Shown here: piece by piece, positions 1 to 9,030 of the stretch | How the letters are laid out: the number at the start of each line of letters is the position of its first letter | Numbering within the stretch: the first letter of the stretch is position 1 | NCBI RefSeq assembly: GCF_002892795.1 | Contig: NZ_PJMC01000019.1 | Span: 1 to 64,000 of the forward strand | Direction of reading: 5' to 3' | Length of the DNA stretch: 64,000 nucleotides | Source: Arthrobacter sp. AFG20 | GTDB lineage: Bacteria > Actinomycetota > Actinomycetes > Actinomycetales > Micrococcaceae | Program-made: the position numbers and the translations under genes | Notes under the pieces: model-generated | What the model saw: the letters and a program-made list of their open reading frames with translations, nothing else | Databases searched by the model: none | What the model was told of the DNA's origin: nothing

Positions 1-97
1 AGCCGTCCAAGCGGCTAGGAGACTTGTGCCATACCTGCCACCCGAGGGTGATCGAAACACTACGACAGCCCCGAAATCACCCACAACAAAAACGTAA

Positions 98-1561
98 GGA
101 GGAGACTTCACCCTCTTCGGTGAGCGCGAACAAGAAGACGGCGCCGAGCTCGTGCACTGGGCCGCCGACCAGCTTGATGGCTCCAACGGCTCGGTGGGCC
201 TCCTCGGCGGCTCCTACCTGGGACTAAACCAGATCTTCAGCCAAGGCCACATCGGCGCCAACACGCCGGTCAAGGCAATGATCCCGGAGTGCGCGGGCGC
301 CGAGTTCTACCGCGAAACCTACTTCTCCGGTGGAATGCCGACCCAAACAGCGAACTTCCCCCGCAACCTGGGATCCATCGTGGGGCCCCGGGCAGGAGTG
401 TTTGGCGCACCACTCGCCGAGGACATCCAGAAAGGAGGGGACGCGGCCTACGATCGCGACTTCTGGAAGTCGCGCACCGCAGGTAATTATGCCGAGGCTA
501 TCGCCGATGCCGGCGTTCCCGCCCTGCTGTGGACAAGCTGGGATGACATCTACACCGAGAGCGCACAGAGCATGTACGCCTCACTGCAGAATGCCTATTT
601 CGACCGGCCAACGGATGCGCCGATGAAACCCGGGCAGCCCACCACCAACCGATACCAGATCATCGTCTCGCCTGGCGGCCATTGCGCCGGCGTCAACACA
701 GCCACGGAGCTGGAATGGATGGACACCTGGCTGAAGGGCAAGTCCACCCGCTTCTCAGAGGCTGCTGCGACGCCCATGCACCTCTACCAGCAGGGCAGCG
801 GGACCTGGATCAACACGTCAAACTATCCAATGGTGCAGCACTACACGCCCTATTACCTGAACGCCAGCGGCAAGATGAGCAAGTCCCGGCCGGGCCGGCA
901 CGCGGGCAGCGATAGCCTGCGGTTCACCCAACCGTCCGAATCCGGCGGCACCCTCACGTACACCACCGGACCGCTCAAGCAAGGCGCGACCATCGCCGGA
1001 CCGATCAGTGCAACAATTCACGCTAGTTCCTCCAGTACCAACCTCAACCTGATCGCCCGCCTCGAGAGCGTGGCACCGGACGGAACTGCCACGAGGATCA
1101 GTTCCGGGAGCCTGGTGGCCAGCCTGCGCAAACTGGACGCGGGGAGATCCTGGGTCGACAAGTCAGGAACCCCCGTGCGCCCCTACGGAACCTTTACGGG
1201 TGACGACTACCTCACACCAGGAAAAGCGTACGAACTCGATGTTGCCATGTCGCCGGATGTCACCCAGATCCTGCCCGGCCATTCGCTGCGCCTCGTGCTG
1301 AGCTCCCAGATGCAGGCGAGCGTGTGCTCCGCAGGCCTTGGAAAAGACCCCTGCTTCCCGACGGATCCGCAGTTGAAGACGCTTCCGGGGGAGTACACGA
1401 TTGCGCACAACGCATCGAACCCGTCGGCCATCAACCTCCCGCTTCTTCCGTACGAGTGTTTTGCCCCGAGCGGAGGGACAGCACAACAGCCGGCAAGCCT
1501 CACCGGCGATCCCGGCCAAGGAAGTCACGGAAATCCGTGTGACAACCGCCTGACGCCCTAA
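98..1561 (+). pseudogene. CocE/NonD-family hydrolase, 5'-truncated
   Basis: Serine hydrolase of the CocE/NonD (X-Pro dipeptidyl-peptidase S15-like) family, missing its N-terminal part. The reading frame is open from 98 after an in-frame TAA at 95-97. Family-like sequence (GGDFTLFGEREQEDG) begins directly after that stop, upstream of the first usable start (GTG 152). The nucleophile motif GGSYLG lies about 20 residues after that GTG. The C-terminal half has the jelly-roll typical of this family (about 270-440). Normal members have well over 100 further residues before the nucleophile, including the signal region. Bases 1-97 do not resemble the lost part in any frame, so this is a truncation junction and not a simple frameshift. 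The stop is followed by a hairpin at 1622. The product is probably inactive. Confidence 0.8.
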
Positions 1562-1621
1562 CGCCACATCCCGAGCGACGACCCTGGTTGCCGCGCCCGG
1601 CGATGTTGCCGCGGACACACG

Positions 1622-1656
1622 GGAAGGGGACTGGCCCATTCGGCCAGCCCCCTTCC
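1622..1656 (+). terminator. Hairpin terminator after the CocE gene
   Basis: A 15-bp GC-rich stem (arms 1622-1636 and 1642-1656, one mismatch) with a 5-nt loop lies 61 bp after the hydrolase stop. No T tract follows. Most likely it is the transcript end; the rest of 1562-1950 holds nothing recognisable apart from the ribosome binding site of the next gene. Confidence 0.55.
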
Positions 1657-1950
1657 GCTGTGGCCAGCCCTTTCTCACCGCCCACGCTTGCCCTGCTGAC
1701 CGGATTCCGGACACCAGTTACCCCCAGGGATGAAGAACCTCAATTGCCACTGATAGGCAGCAAGCCATTGTTCCAGCCTGTCCGCCTTGGAACCATGGCA
1801 CCGCGCGCGGATGGGAATGGGCCACCGTACTAAAGCTTGTGCTTCCAGCGGTGCGGGTCCTTACTGGTGGGGGAGGCGAAGCCCCCGAGCCGGGCGCCAC
1901 CCGCTCCCGTGGTGTGCCGGCTTTACCAGCGACTATCGGAGGTTTGACAA

Positions 1951-2235
1951 ATGTTCGCTCGCGTCAGCACTTACCGGCCCGCTCCCGACAGCACCGGCGA
2001 GCCTTCAGCCGACACGGTCCGTCAGGTATTAGCCCTGCCAGGGTGCCAGGGGATTTATTATCTTCGTGGGAAAGACGACAAGTCACTCTCACTCACCCTT
2101 TGGGACGACGAGGACGCACTTACCGCCAGCCGTCCGGCGGCGGACCGTATCCGTGAGGAAACGACTGCGGAACAACACATGGAAATCCTCGGGGTGGATG
2201 AATTTGAAGTGCTGACCCACCAGCTCAGGGAGTAG
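1951..2235 (+). CDS. Small antibiotic-biosynthesis-monooxygenase-like protein
   Basis: 94-residue soluble protein. The N-terminal MFARVSTYR strand, the LPGCQGIYYL stretch, the LSLTLWDDEDAL segment and the C-terminal EFEVL strand match the ferredoxin-like fold of small ABM/YgiN-type proteins. Family members include heme-degrading or quinol-oxidising enzymes and many of unknown role. No catalytic residue can be assigned. A GGAGG ribosome binding site about 7 nt before ATG 1951 supports the start. The gene stands alone, with no close partner on its strand. The call rests on fold-like pattern, not on a specific motif. Confidence 0.65.
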   Translation: MFARVSTYRPAPDSTGEPSADTVRQVLALPGCQGIYYLRGKDDKSLSLTLWDDEDALTASRPAADRIREETTAEQHMEILGVDEFEVLTHQLRE

Positions 2236-2325
2236 CATTCAGCGCACTGTCCCTGGCGTCGTTCAGTGTCGATGAGTGCGTTCCACCCCGGTGCCGCCGC
2301 GAGCGACGGAAGAGCGGATTTATGA

Positions 2326-2874
2326 ATGCGCTCCCGGGGCAATGGTCATGAGCGGCGGCGAGAGCGCCGGGAACAACCCGCGCCCAGATCCTTGAGCGGT
2401 GTGCGGAAGGTCAGCCTAGCTTCCGCCGCGGAAGTACCGGCGGGAATCGCTCGAGTCATCGCACGCCAAACATCGCTGCCTGTATGTAGGAACGTAAATC
2501 ACTGGGCATTGGTAATAGGTCTGATCATCGCTGCTGTTGGTTCACTCCTCGCGGTGGCCGGGTACATTATGATCCTCGCCGCGGTGCACCGCGTCCTGGT
2601 CAAAATAGATGCTCTTCCCGTCCGTCAGCAGCCGCAGGCAGAGCAGGGATCGACCTACTCCGATCTGACTTCACGTACTGACGGCGATGTTCAGCACAAA
2701 CTCCGGTCACGATGGCCGATGCCCCAGATCACTAACGGGAGCGCGTTGATTCAGAGCGCATGTCGATCTTTACGTCGAAGTCCAAGACGGCCTCGTCCTC
2801 GGCGAGCCGGGGGAGCAGGTACTCGCGGAGCGCGGCGCTGGTGGTCGTGTGTGCGGCGCGGAGGGCTATGTTGA
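2326..2874 (+). CDS. Doubtful ORF with one membrane segment
   Basis: An open frame of 182 codons. Its middle part (about codons 58-90) encodes a convincing hydrophobic segment (WALVIGLIIAAVGSLLAVAG) followed by a charged linker. The first 50 and last 50 codons look arginine-rich and non-coding, and the 3' end runs antisense through the IlvD remnant at 2732-2995. A TTG near 2509 could start a shorter single-span membrane protein, but I see no good ribosome binding site. It is either a decayed small membrane protein or chance. Confidence 0.2.
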   Translation: MRSRGNGHERRRERREQPAPRSLSGVRKVSLASAAEVPAGIARVIARQTSLPVCRNVNHWALVIGLIIAAVGSLLAVAGYIMILAAVHRVLVKIDALPVRQQPQAEQGSTYSDLTSRTDGDVQHKLRSRWPMPQITNGSALIQSACRSLRRSPRRPRPRRAGGAGTRGARRWWSCVRRGGLC

Positions 2875-2995
2875 TCGTGTCGCCGTTTTCCGCCAGGGCG
2901 ATGGTTCCACCTGCTGCCTCGGGGGAAACGTGGCCGCTGGAGAGTCCGGACGTTCCACCGGTGAAGCGCCCGTCGCTGATGAGGGCGACCGGGAG
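2732..2995 (-). pseudogene. IlvD/Edd-family dehydratase, C-terminal fragment
   Basis: Read on the minus strand this region encodes ALISDGRFTGGTSGLSSGH followed by VSPEAAGGTIAL and ends at a TAG (2732-2734). This is the conserved C-terminal signature of dihydroxy-acid/sugar-acid dehydratases (IlvD/Edd). Only about 85 of the usual 570 or so residues remain. Upstream the same frame runs straight into the end of the GntR gene, so the first six-sevenths of the gene is gone. IlvD/Edd dehydratases act on sugar acids as well as on branched-chain precursors, which fits the neighbouring hydroxy-acid cluster. Confidence 0.8.
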
Positions 2996-3009
2996 GAAGT
3001 TTGAGGATG

Positions 3010-3711
3010 CTAGGCGGTCTTGTCCAAGGTTGCCGACTGATCGTTCTCGCGTTCCTCCAGGGCGCCTGTCACCGAGGCGGTGAGGCTGTTGGCGATGTGG
3101 GTTCGTGCGAGTTCGGCTGCGCCGGCGCCGTCCCCGGCGATGACAAGTTCAAGGATCTGGTGGTGCTGATTCAGGTCAATCGTCCGGGGCTCATCTCCAT
3201 CTGGGAGCTCCAGCCCGACGCGGCGGTAGCGGTCGGACTTGTCCCATAGGTCGTCAAGGAGTTTGATCATGGTGACGTTGTGGGACGCGCTGTAGACGGC
3301 GCGGTGGAATTCGCGGTGTGCCTTGATGGCGTCCTCGCCCCAGACGCGGGTGACGGGCAGGAGTTTCTCCGCGGCCGCGCGGATGGCGTCGATGTCAGCG
3401 TCGGTCCTGCGGGAGGCGGCAAGTTCAGTCGCTGAGGGTTCCAGTGAGAGACGGACCTCCAGCAGCTCGCGGGCTTCGGCGGCGCTCATGGCGGCCACGC
3501 GGGAGTCGCGGTGCGTGTCCATGATGATCAGGCCCTCGCTGGAAAGCCGGCGGATCGCTTCACGCAGGGGAGTGATGCTCATCTGCATGTTCTCGGCCAG
3601 TTCGTACTGGGAGATGCGCGAACCAGGGGCAAGCCCCCCGGAGAGGATCAGCTGGCGGAGTTCGTTGTACGCCAGGCTGCCCTTACTGGAAAAGACGTTC
3701 GTGGTGCTCAT
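3010..3711 (-). CDS. GntR-family regulator (FCD type) of the tartrate-like cluster
   Basis: 233-residue FadR-subfamily GntR repressor. The N-terminal winged helix (about 10-75) includes ISQYELAENMQMS and TPLREAIRRL. The C-terminal FCD domain (about 85-215) keeps the metal/ligand histidines in EFHRAVYSAS, LNQHHQILEL and ELARTHI. It is transcribed away from the dehydratase gene at 3886; the 174-bp spacer holds two identical TCTTATAAGA palindromes, so autoregulation and control of the 3886-10860 cluster are likely. The ligand is inferred to be tartrate or a related dicarboxylate. A dehydratase fragment directly follows its stop. Confidence 0.88.
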   Translation of the reverse strand: MSTTNVFSSKGSLAYNELRQLILSGGLAPGSRISQYELAENMQMSITPLREAIRRLSSEGLIIMDTHRDSRVAAMSAAEARELLEVRLSLEPSATELAASRRTDADIDAIRAAAEKLLPVTRVWGEDAIKAHREFHRAVYSASHNVTMIKLLDDLWDKSDRYRRVGLELPDGDEPRTIDLNQHHQILELVIAGDGAGAAELARTHIANSLTASVTGALEERENDQSATLDKTA

Positions 3712-3777
3712 CTGCGGCTCCGGATCTCTCGTCGCGGGTTATGGTCCGCGTCACTGACAGTTTAGTCTCTAAAAACA

Positions 3778-3860
3778 TCTTATAAGAATTTGCTCTTCGG
3801 GGGTTGTGCCTCCGGTCACCTTTGGGCTAACGTGATTGCACGATCTTATAAGAAATAAGA
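3778..3860. promoter_or_regulatory. Twin operators in divergent promoter (TCTTATAAGA)
   Basis: The perfect 10-bp palindrome TCTTATAAGA occurs at 3778-3787 and again at 3844-3853, centres 66 bp apart. A further inverted half-site ATAAGA (3855-3860) follows the second copy. They lie between the GntR gene and the dehydratase gene, in an AT-rich island within GC-rich DNA. The second copy is about 33 bp before ATG 3886. These are the expected binding sites of the GntR regulator at 3010-3711. Confidence 0.75.
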
Positions 3861-3885
3861 TATTCGCTCTAGGAGAGATTCAAAG

Positions 3886-5052
3886 ATGAAAATCGTTTCC
3901 GCCCACGTCGGCACCATCCCCATCAGTTCCTCGATCCGCAATGCCTTCATTGACTTCACCAAGATGGACTGCACGATCATCGCCCTAGTCAGCGACGTGT
4001 TCGTCGACGGAAAGCCCCTGGTCGGCTACGGCTTCAACTCCAACGGCCGCTACAACGCCACGGGCATCCTGAAGGACCGCATCCTGCCGCGCCTGCTGGA
4101 CGCACCGGCCGAGGACCTTCTTGATGAGGACGGCCAGCTCTCGCCGGAGAAGGCGTGGGACCTGATGATGTCCAACGAAAAGCCCGGAGGCCACGGCGAA
4201 CGCTCTGTCGCCGTCGGCGTGGCAGACATGGCCCTTCACGACCTCGCCGCGAAGATCGCCGGCGTCCCCCTCTACCGCTGGATCTCGGACCATTACGGCG
4301 ATGGCAACCCGGACAAGGACGTCTTCGTCTACGCCGCCGGTGGCTACTACGCACCCGGAAAAACCCTCGAGGACCTACAGAACGAAATGCGCGGCTTCCT
4401 CGCCAAGGGCTACAACGTGGTCAAGATGAAGATCGGCGGCGCCGACCTGGCCGAAGACCTCCGCCGCATCGAGGCGGTCATCGAGGTCCTCGACGGTGAC
4501 GGCTCCCGCCTGATGGTCGACGTCAACGGCAAATTCGATCTGGAAACCGCACTTGAATACGGCAAGGCCATCGATAAGTACGGGCTGTTCTGGTACGAGG
4601 AAGTCGGCGACCCGCTGGACTACGCCCTGAACGCCACCCTGTCCGAGCACTACAGGAACCCGATCGCCACCGGAGAGAACCTGTTCTCCCTCCAAGACGC
4701 CCGCAACCTGGTCCGTTACGGCGGCATGCGCCCGGACCGCGACTTCATCCAGGTCGACCCTGCCCTGAGCTACGGCCTGACAGAATACCGCCGGATCCAG
4801 GACATGCTGGCCCAGCACGGCTGGTCCTCCCGCCGCTGCATCCCGCACGGCGGACACCAGTTCTCCCTGCACATCGCCGCAGCACTCAAGCTCGGCGGCA
4901 ACGAGTCCTACCCGGGCGAGTTCCAGCCCACCGGCGGCTTCACCGACGACGCGGTCATCGTCAACAGCCGCGTAGCCCCCGGCGACCTGCCGGGTATCGG
5001 CCTGGAAGGCAAGGCCGAGTTCTACAAGGTCCTGCGCGGGCTGCACGAGTAA
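3886..5052 (+). CDS. D(-)-tartrate dehydratase-like enolase-superfamily enzyme
   Basis: 388-residue mandelate racemase/muconate lactonising family enzyme. The barrel carries the KxK base pair (VVKMKIGG, Lys180 and Lys182), metal ligands in MVDVNG (Asp212), WYEEVGD (Glu238/239) and ATGENLF (Glu264), and a histidine motif CIPHGGHQFS (321-324). Length and the KMK plus HGGHQ motifs fit the TarD group, which dehydrates D-tartrate to oxaloacetate. The neighbouring C4-dicarboxylate symporter and tartrate dehydrogenase support this. AGGAGAG precedes the ATG. A strong hairpin follows the stop. Another aldarate or hydroxy-acid substrate is possible. Confidence 0.8.
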   Translation: MKIVSAHVGTIPISSSIRNAFIDFTKMDCTIIALVSDVFVDGKPLVGYGFNSNGRYNATGILKDRILPRLLDAPAEDLLDEDGQLSPEKAWDLMMSNEKPGGHGERSVAVGVADMALHDLAAKIAGVPLYRWISDHYGDGNPDKDVFVYAAGGYYAPGKTLEDLQNEMRGFLAKGYNVVKMKIGGADLAEDLRRIEAVIEVLDGDGSRLMVDVNGKFDLETALEYGKAIDKYGLFWYEEVGDPLDYALNATLSEHYRNPIATGENLFSLQDARNLVRYGGMRPDRDFIQVDPALSYGLTEYRRIQDMLAQHGWSSRRCIPHGGHQFSLHIAAALKLGGNESYPGEFQPTGGFTDDAVIVNSRVAPGDLPGIGLEGKAEFYKVLRGLHE

Positions 5053-5065
5053 GCACTATCGTGCC

Positions 5066-5096
5066 CGGTCCCGGGCAGTACCGCTGCCCGGGACCG
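5066..5096 (+). terminator. Intercistronic hairpin between dehydratase and symporter
   Basis: A perfect 13-bp GC-rich stem (CGGTCCCGGGCAG, 5066-5078, pairing with 5084-5096) with a 5-nt loop lies 13 bp after the dehydratase stop and 46 bp before the symporter start. There is no T run. It may lower transcription into the symporter or protect the 3' end of the upstream message. Confidence 0.6.
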
Positions 5097-5142
5097 CACC
5101 TCTCTTCGTTCCCCCAGTCTGACGTGCAAAGGAGCACCCTGG

Positions 5143-6519
5143 ATGTCGTCCCCCACTGTTAAGAACCCGCAGCACTCACACCCGCCCAAGCAGCGGTCCC
5201 GGTTCGGCCGGCTGCTGCGCGAACTCTGGTTCCAAGTCGTCCTGGGCGCCGTCCTGGGCATCGCCGTCGGATTCTTCCTGCCCTCCGTCGGCAAGCAGCT
5301 CACACCCCTCAGTGACTGGTTCATCGCCCTGGTGAAGATGATCGTCATCCCCGTGGTGTTCTGCGTGGTTTCCCTCGGCATCGCATCGATGGACAGCCTG
5401 CGCAAAGCCGGCCGCATCGGAGTCAAGGCGCTGGGCTACTTCATCGTCCTGTCACTGGTATCAATGCTCATTGGCCTCGTTGTCGCCAACGTCTTCCAGC
5501 CCGGCGCCGGCATGAACATTGACCCGTCCAACCTGGACGCCAGCAAGGTCCCGGCCGCAGCCAGCAAGGGCTTCGACGGCCTCGAATTCGTCAGCAACAT
5601 CATCCCCGAATCCCTGTTCGGCGCCCTGACAGGCCACACCATCATCGCTGCCCTCATGGTCTCCATCATCTTCGGCGCCGCAATGAACGTCTCCGGAGAA
5701 TCCGGTGCGTTCCTCACCAAGGGCATCCAAGCCCTGTCCACGGTAATCTTCAAAATCGTCAACTGGGTCATGCACCTCGCCCCCATCGGCACCTTCGGCG
5801 CACTGGCCGCCGTCGTGGCCAACTACGGCACCCAAAGCCTCCAGCAACTGGGCATCCTCGTCCTGCTGTTCACCGCAACCTGCATCGTGTACGTCCTCGT
5901 GGTCCTGGGCACGATCGCCCGGGCCTGCGGAATGAACATCTTCACCGTCATGCGCTACTTCAAGGCAGAACTCCTCATCGCCCTGAGCACCTGCTCCAGC
6001 GAGGCCGTCCTGCCGCAGCTGATCAAGAAACTCGAAAACATGGGCGTCGGCAAATCCACCGTCGGCATCGTCATCCCCTCCGGATTCTCCTTCAACCTGG
6101 ACGGATCCGCCGTCTACCTGACCATGGCCTCGGTGTTCCTGGCCCAGGCCGTCGGCATGGACCTCTCCTGGGAACAGCAGCTGGTCATGGTCGGCGTCAT
6201 GATGCTCACCAGCAAGGGCACCGCAGGCATCGCCGGCGGAGCGTTCATCGTCCTGGCCAGCACACTGAGCTCCGTCGGCGGCATCCCGCTGGCAGCCCTC
6301 GCCCTCATCGTCGGCATCGACCGCCTCCTGAACGAAGGCCGGGTGTTCATCAACGTCCTCGGAAACGCGATGGCCGCCGTCGTCATCGGCAAATGGGAGA
6401 AAGACTTCGACCCGGAACAGGCCCGCAGGGCTTTGCACGCCTCAGGCCAGAAAAAGAAGAACGAAATCCCAGCAGAAACCCCCGAACCCGCGGAAGCCGA
6501 CAAGGTCGACGCCCACTAA
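5143..6519 (+). CDS. DctA/GltP-type dicarboxylate:cation symporter
   Basis: 458-residue DAACS (dicarboxylate/amino acid:cation symporter) family membrane protein with 8 or more hydrophobic spans. Family signatures are the serine-rich loop (ALSTCSSEAVLPQL), GFSFNLDGSAVYLT in TM7 and the glycine-rich SKGTAGIAGGAF re-entrant loop. It takes up C4-dicarboxylates or acidic amino acids with H+ or Na+; the context makes tartrate or a related hydroxy-dicarboxylate likely. AAAGGAG precedes ATG 5143. The C-terminus is charged and cytoplasmic. Second gene of the cluster. Confidence 0.88.
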   Translation: MSSPTVKNPQHSHPPKQRSRFGRLLRELWFQVVLGAVLGIAVGFFLPSVGKQLTPLSDWFIALVKMIVIPVVFCVVSLGIASMDSLRKAGRIGVKALGYFIVLSLVSMLIGLVVANVFQPGAGMNIDPSNLDASKVPAAASKGFDGLEFVSNIIPESLFGALTGHTIIAALMVSIIFGAAMNVSGESGAFLTKGIQALSTVIFKIVNWVMHLAPIGTFGALAAVVANYGTQSLQQLGILVLLFTATCIVYVLVVLGTIARACGMNIFTVMRYFKAELLIALSTCSSEAVLPQLIKKLENMGVGKSTVGIVIPSGFSFNLDGSAVYLTMASVFLAQAVGMDLSWEQQLVMVGVMMLTSKGTAGIAGGAFIVLASTLSSVGGIPLAALALIVGIDRLLNEGRVFINVLGNAMAAVVIGKWEKDFDPEQARRALHASGQKKKNEIPAETPEPAEADKVDAH

Positions 6520-6641
6520 CACCGGAAACAACGGTCAGGGCCGCTGCGAACTCCGCGGCGGCCCTGACCGGCGTGCCCCAGAGATCCACCATCCACCCAG
6601 CAACCACCCGCCCGCACCAGCGACGAGGAACCCATCCGACT

Positions 6642-7589
6642 ATGGCCCCACGCATCCTGATCACCACCGACTACCTCCACCCGGGAGATCCCGTGGACCA
6701 GCTCCTGCGCGACCACGGCCTGGAGCCCGTCTACTCACCATCCCGGGGGCCACGCAGCCCGGAGAAACGCCGCTCGTTATTCAACGGCGTCTCCGGGGCG
6801 ATCCTCGCCAGCGAACCCGTCACCGCCGACATGCTCACCGGCGCTGCCTCCCTCAAAGTCATCGCACGCAGCGGGGTGGGGTACGACTCCATCGACGTCC
6901 AGGCGGCCGCCGCACAGGGGATCAGGGTCTGCAACGCACCAGGAACGAACCACCACTCGGTCGCCGAACTCACCATCGGGCTGGTCATCATGGCCGCACG
7001 CCGCCTCGCCGAGGTCACCACCGCCGTTCGCCAAGGCCACTGGCCGCGCGAGGCGGGCCATGAACTCCGCGAATCCACCCTGGGCATCATCGGCTACGGA
7101 CCCGGCGGGCGCGCCACCGCACAACTGGGCACCGCCCTCGGCATGAACGTCCTGGTCAGCACTGCCCACCCCGACCCCGACACCAGCGCCATTCGGTTCA
7201 CGGATCTCGACACGGTCATCCGTGAGGCCGACTACCTCTCCCTGCACACCCGCGTCGGCCAGTTCACCGGCAAACTGATTGACGCGGGCCGGCTGCAAAT
7301 GATGAAACCCACCGCCGTGCTCATCAACACAGCCCGCGGCTCACTCGTGGATGAAGAAGCCCTCGCCAAAGCATTGTACGACGGCACCATCGCCGGCGCC
7401 GCCCTGGACGTACTCGAGACCGAACCCCTGCCAAGCGACAGCCCCCTCCGGGGCTTGGACAACGTCCTCATCACCTCCCACCTTGCCGGGCAGACGGCCC
7501 AAGCCCGGACCCGGGCCGGCCTGGCAGCCGCCCATGCCGTCATCGACGTCCTCGAAAACCGCGAACCGGCACACCCGGTCGACCGCTAA
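6642..7589 (+). CDS. D-isomer 2-hydroxyacid dehydrogenase
   Basis: 315-residue NAD(P)-dependent dehydrogenase of the phosphoglycerate/glycerate dehydrogenase family. The Rossmann motif is GIIGYGPGG (148-156). The catalytic residues are visible as Arg232 (NTARGSLVD), Glu261 (LETEPL) and His280 (ITSHLAGQT). I chose ATG 6642 because MAPRILITTDY is the family start and GAGGAA lies upstream; the frame is open 249 bases further back without family-like sequence. In the cluster it could interconvert hydroxypyruvate/glycerate or tartronate-type intermediates; the exact substrate is unknown. Confidence 0.85.
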   Translation: MAPRILITTDYLHPGDPVDQLLRDHGLEPVYSPSRGPRSPEKRRSLFNGVSGAILASEPVTADMLTGAASLKVIARSGVGYDSIDVQAAAAQGIRVCNAPGTNHHSVAELTIGLVIMAARRLAEVTTAVRQGHWPREAGHELRESTLGIIGYGPGGRATAQLGTALGMNVLVSTAHPDPDTSAIRFTDLDTVIREADYLSLHTRVGQFTGKLIDAGRLQMMKPTAVLINTARGSLVDEEALAKALYDGTIAGAALDVLETEPLPSDSPLRGLDNVLITSHLAGQTAQARTRAGLAAAHAVIDVLENREPAHPVDR

Positions 7590-7624
7590 ACCGAACACCA
7601 AGCACAGACAAAGAAGGATCCCTG

Positions 7625-8705
7625 ATGTCGAAACCCCACCGCATCGCAGTCATTCCCGGCGACGGAATCGGCACAGAAGTCGTACCCGAAGGACTGCGCG
7701 TCCTGGACGCCGCAGCCGCAGCCTTCGACCTCAACCTCAAATACGAGCACTTCGACTACGCCTCCGCGGACTACTACACCCGGCACGGGAAGATGCTCCC
7801 CGACGGATGGTTCGACCAGCTGAACCAGTTCGATTCCATCTTCTTCGGCGCCGTCGGATGGCCCGACGTCGTCCCCGACCACATCTCGCTGTGGGGAAGC
7901 CTCCTGCAGTTCCGCCGCCACTTCGACCAATACGTAAGCCTCCGCCCGGTCAAACTCCTCCCCGGCGTCCCCAGCCCCCTGACCGGCCGTGTCCCCGGCG
8001 ACGTTGACTTCTACGTCGTGCGCGAAAACACCGAAGGCGAATACTCCAGCATCGGCGGAAAGATCTTCGAAGGCACCGACCGCGAAACCGTAGTCCAGGA
8101 AACAGTCATGACCCGCACCGGCGTGGACCGCATCCTCAAATACGCCTTCGACCTGGCCCAAAGCAGGCCCAAAAAGCACCTGACCTCCGCCACCAAGAGC
8201 AACGGCATCTCCATCACCATGCCCTACTGGGACGAACGCGTGCAGGCCATGTCCACGGCCTACCCCGACATCGACGTCGACAAGTACCACATCGACATCC
8301 TCGCGGCGAACTTCGTCATGCACCCCGACTGGTTCGACGTCGTCGTCGCCAGCAACCTCTTCGGTGACATCCTCTCCGACCTCGGCCCGGCCTGCACGGG
8401 GAACCATCGGCATCGCCCCCAGCGGCAACATCAACCCCGAACGAAAGTTCCCCAGCCTCTTCGAACCCGTCCACGGCTCCGCCCCGGACATCGCCGGCAA
8501 AGGCATCGCCAACCCCATCGGACAAATCTGGTGCGCCGCCATGATGCTGGACCACCTCGGAGAACCCGAAGCCGCGGCCGCCCTCACCACCGCCACGGAA
8601 ACCGTGCTCGCCCGTGGACCCGAAGCCCTCACACCCGACATGGGCGGCAACGCCACCACCGAAGAACTGGGCACAGCAGTTGCCTCGGCTCTCACCGCAC
8701 CATGA
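7625..8705 (+). pseudogene. ttuC: Tartrate dehydrogenase, single-base frameshift
   Basis: Isocitrate/isopropylmalate dehydrogenase-family enzyme of the tartrate dehydrogenase/decarboxylase type. The N-terminal part reads RIAVIPGDGIGTEVVPEG, then YVVRENTEGEYS and NLFGDILSDLGPACTG. At the G run 8398-8401 the frame is lost; removing one G continues directly into TIGIAPSGN, FPSLFEPVHGSAPDIAGKG and the normal C-terminus, with stop TGA 8703-8705. Full length would be about 359 residues, normal for the family. All active-site stretches survive, so this is either a very recent mutation or a homopolymer read error. Its stop overlaps the next start. Confidence 0.85.
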
Positions 8706-9013
8706 CCGGGTCAACCGGCCGCCACAGCCAGGACGCGCCTGCCCACGGAGCACCAATCATTCTCCGCCAGTACCTCCACTGGCGCCGGCTCATCGGAGCG
8801 ACCGTCCAGATCCGCCAGAACGGGCACGTCATCCGCACAGGCACTGTGGACGATGCCATGGCCGACTCCACAGCACTCTGGATCGCCGGCAACGCCACCC
8901 AACCACGCACCATGTACGAAGCCGCCCGCGGGATAGAAGTGTGGACAGAACCGAACGAAGCCGAAGACGGGCTCTGCTACCGCATGACGCTCACCGCACC
9001 ATCAGCCAACTGA
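8702..9013 (+). CDS. Small unknown protein, paralogue of 23206
   Basis: 103-residue soluble protein. Its ATG overlaps the tartrate dehydrogenase stop (ATGA), which implies translational coupling. The central part (about 23-95) lines up with the small protein at 23206-23457: both have a W-x-x-L-x-G-A-x-V segment, an I-x-Q-x-G strand, a G-x-V-D turn, a central Arg followed by an acidic/alanine helix, then E-x-W and a Y-x-x-T end. Both sit inside catabolic operons next to carrier or lyase genes. I recognise no named domain. A small beta-rich regulator or enzyme-associated protein is a guess. Confidence 0.6.
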   Translation: MTGSTGRHSQDAPAHGAPIILRQYLHWRRLIGATVQIRQNGHVIRTGTVDDAMADSTALWIAGNATQPRTMYEAARGIEVWTEPNEAEDGLCYRMTLTAPSAN

Positions 9014-9030
9014 GCCACCACGGAAGACCC

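Noticed and set aside
24..227. Short ORF at the left edge
   Set aside because: Out of frame with the hydrolase, low-complexity, and covers the truncation junction.
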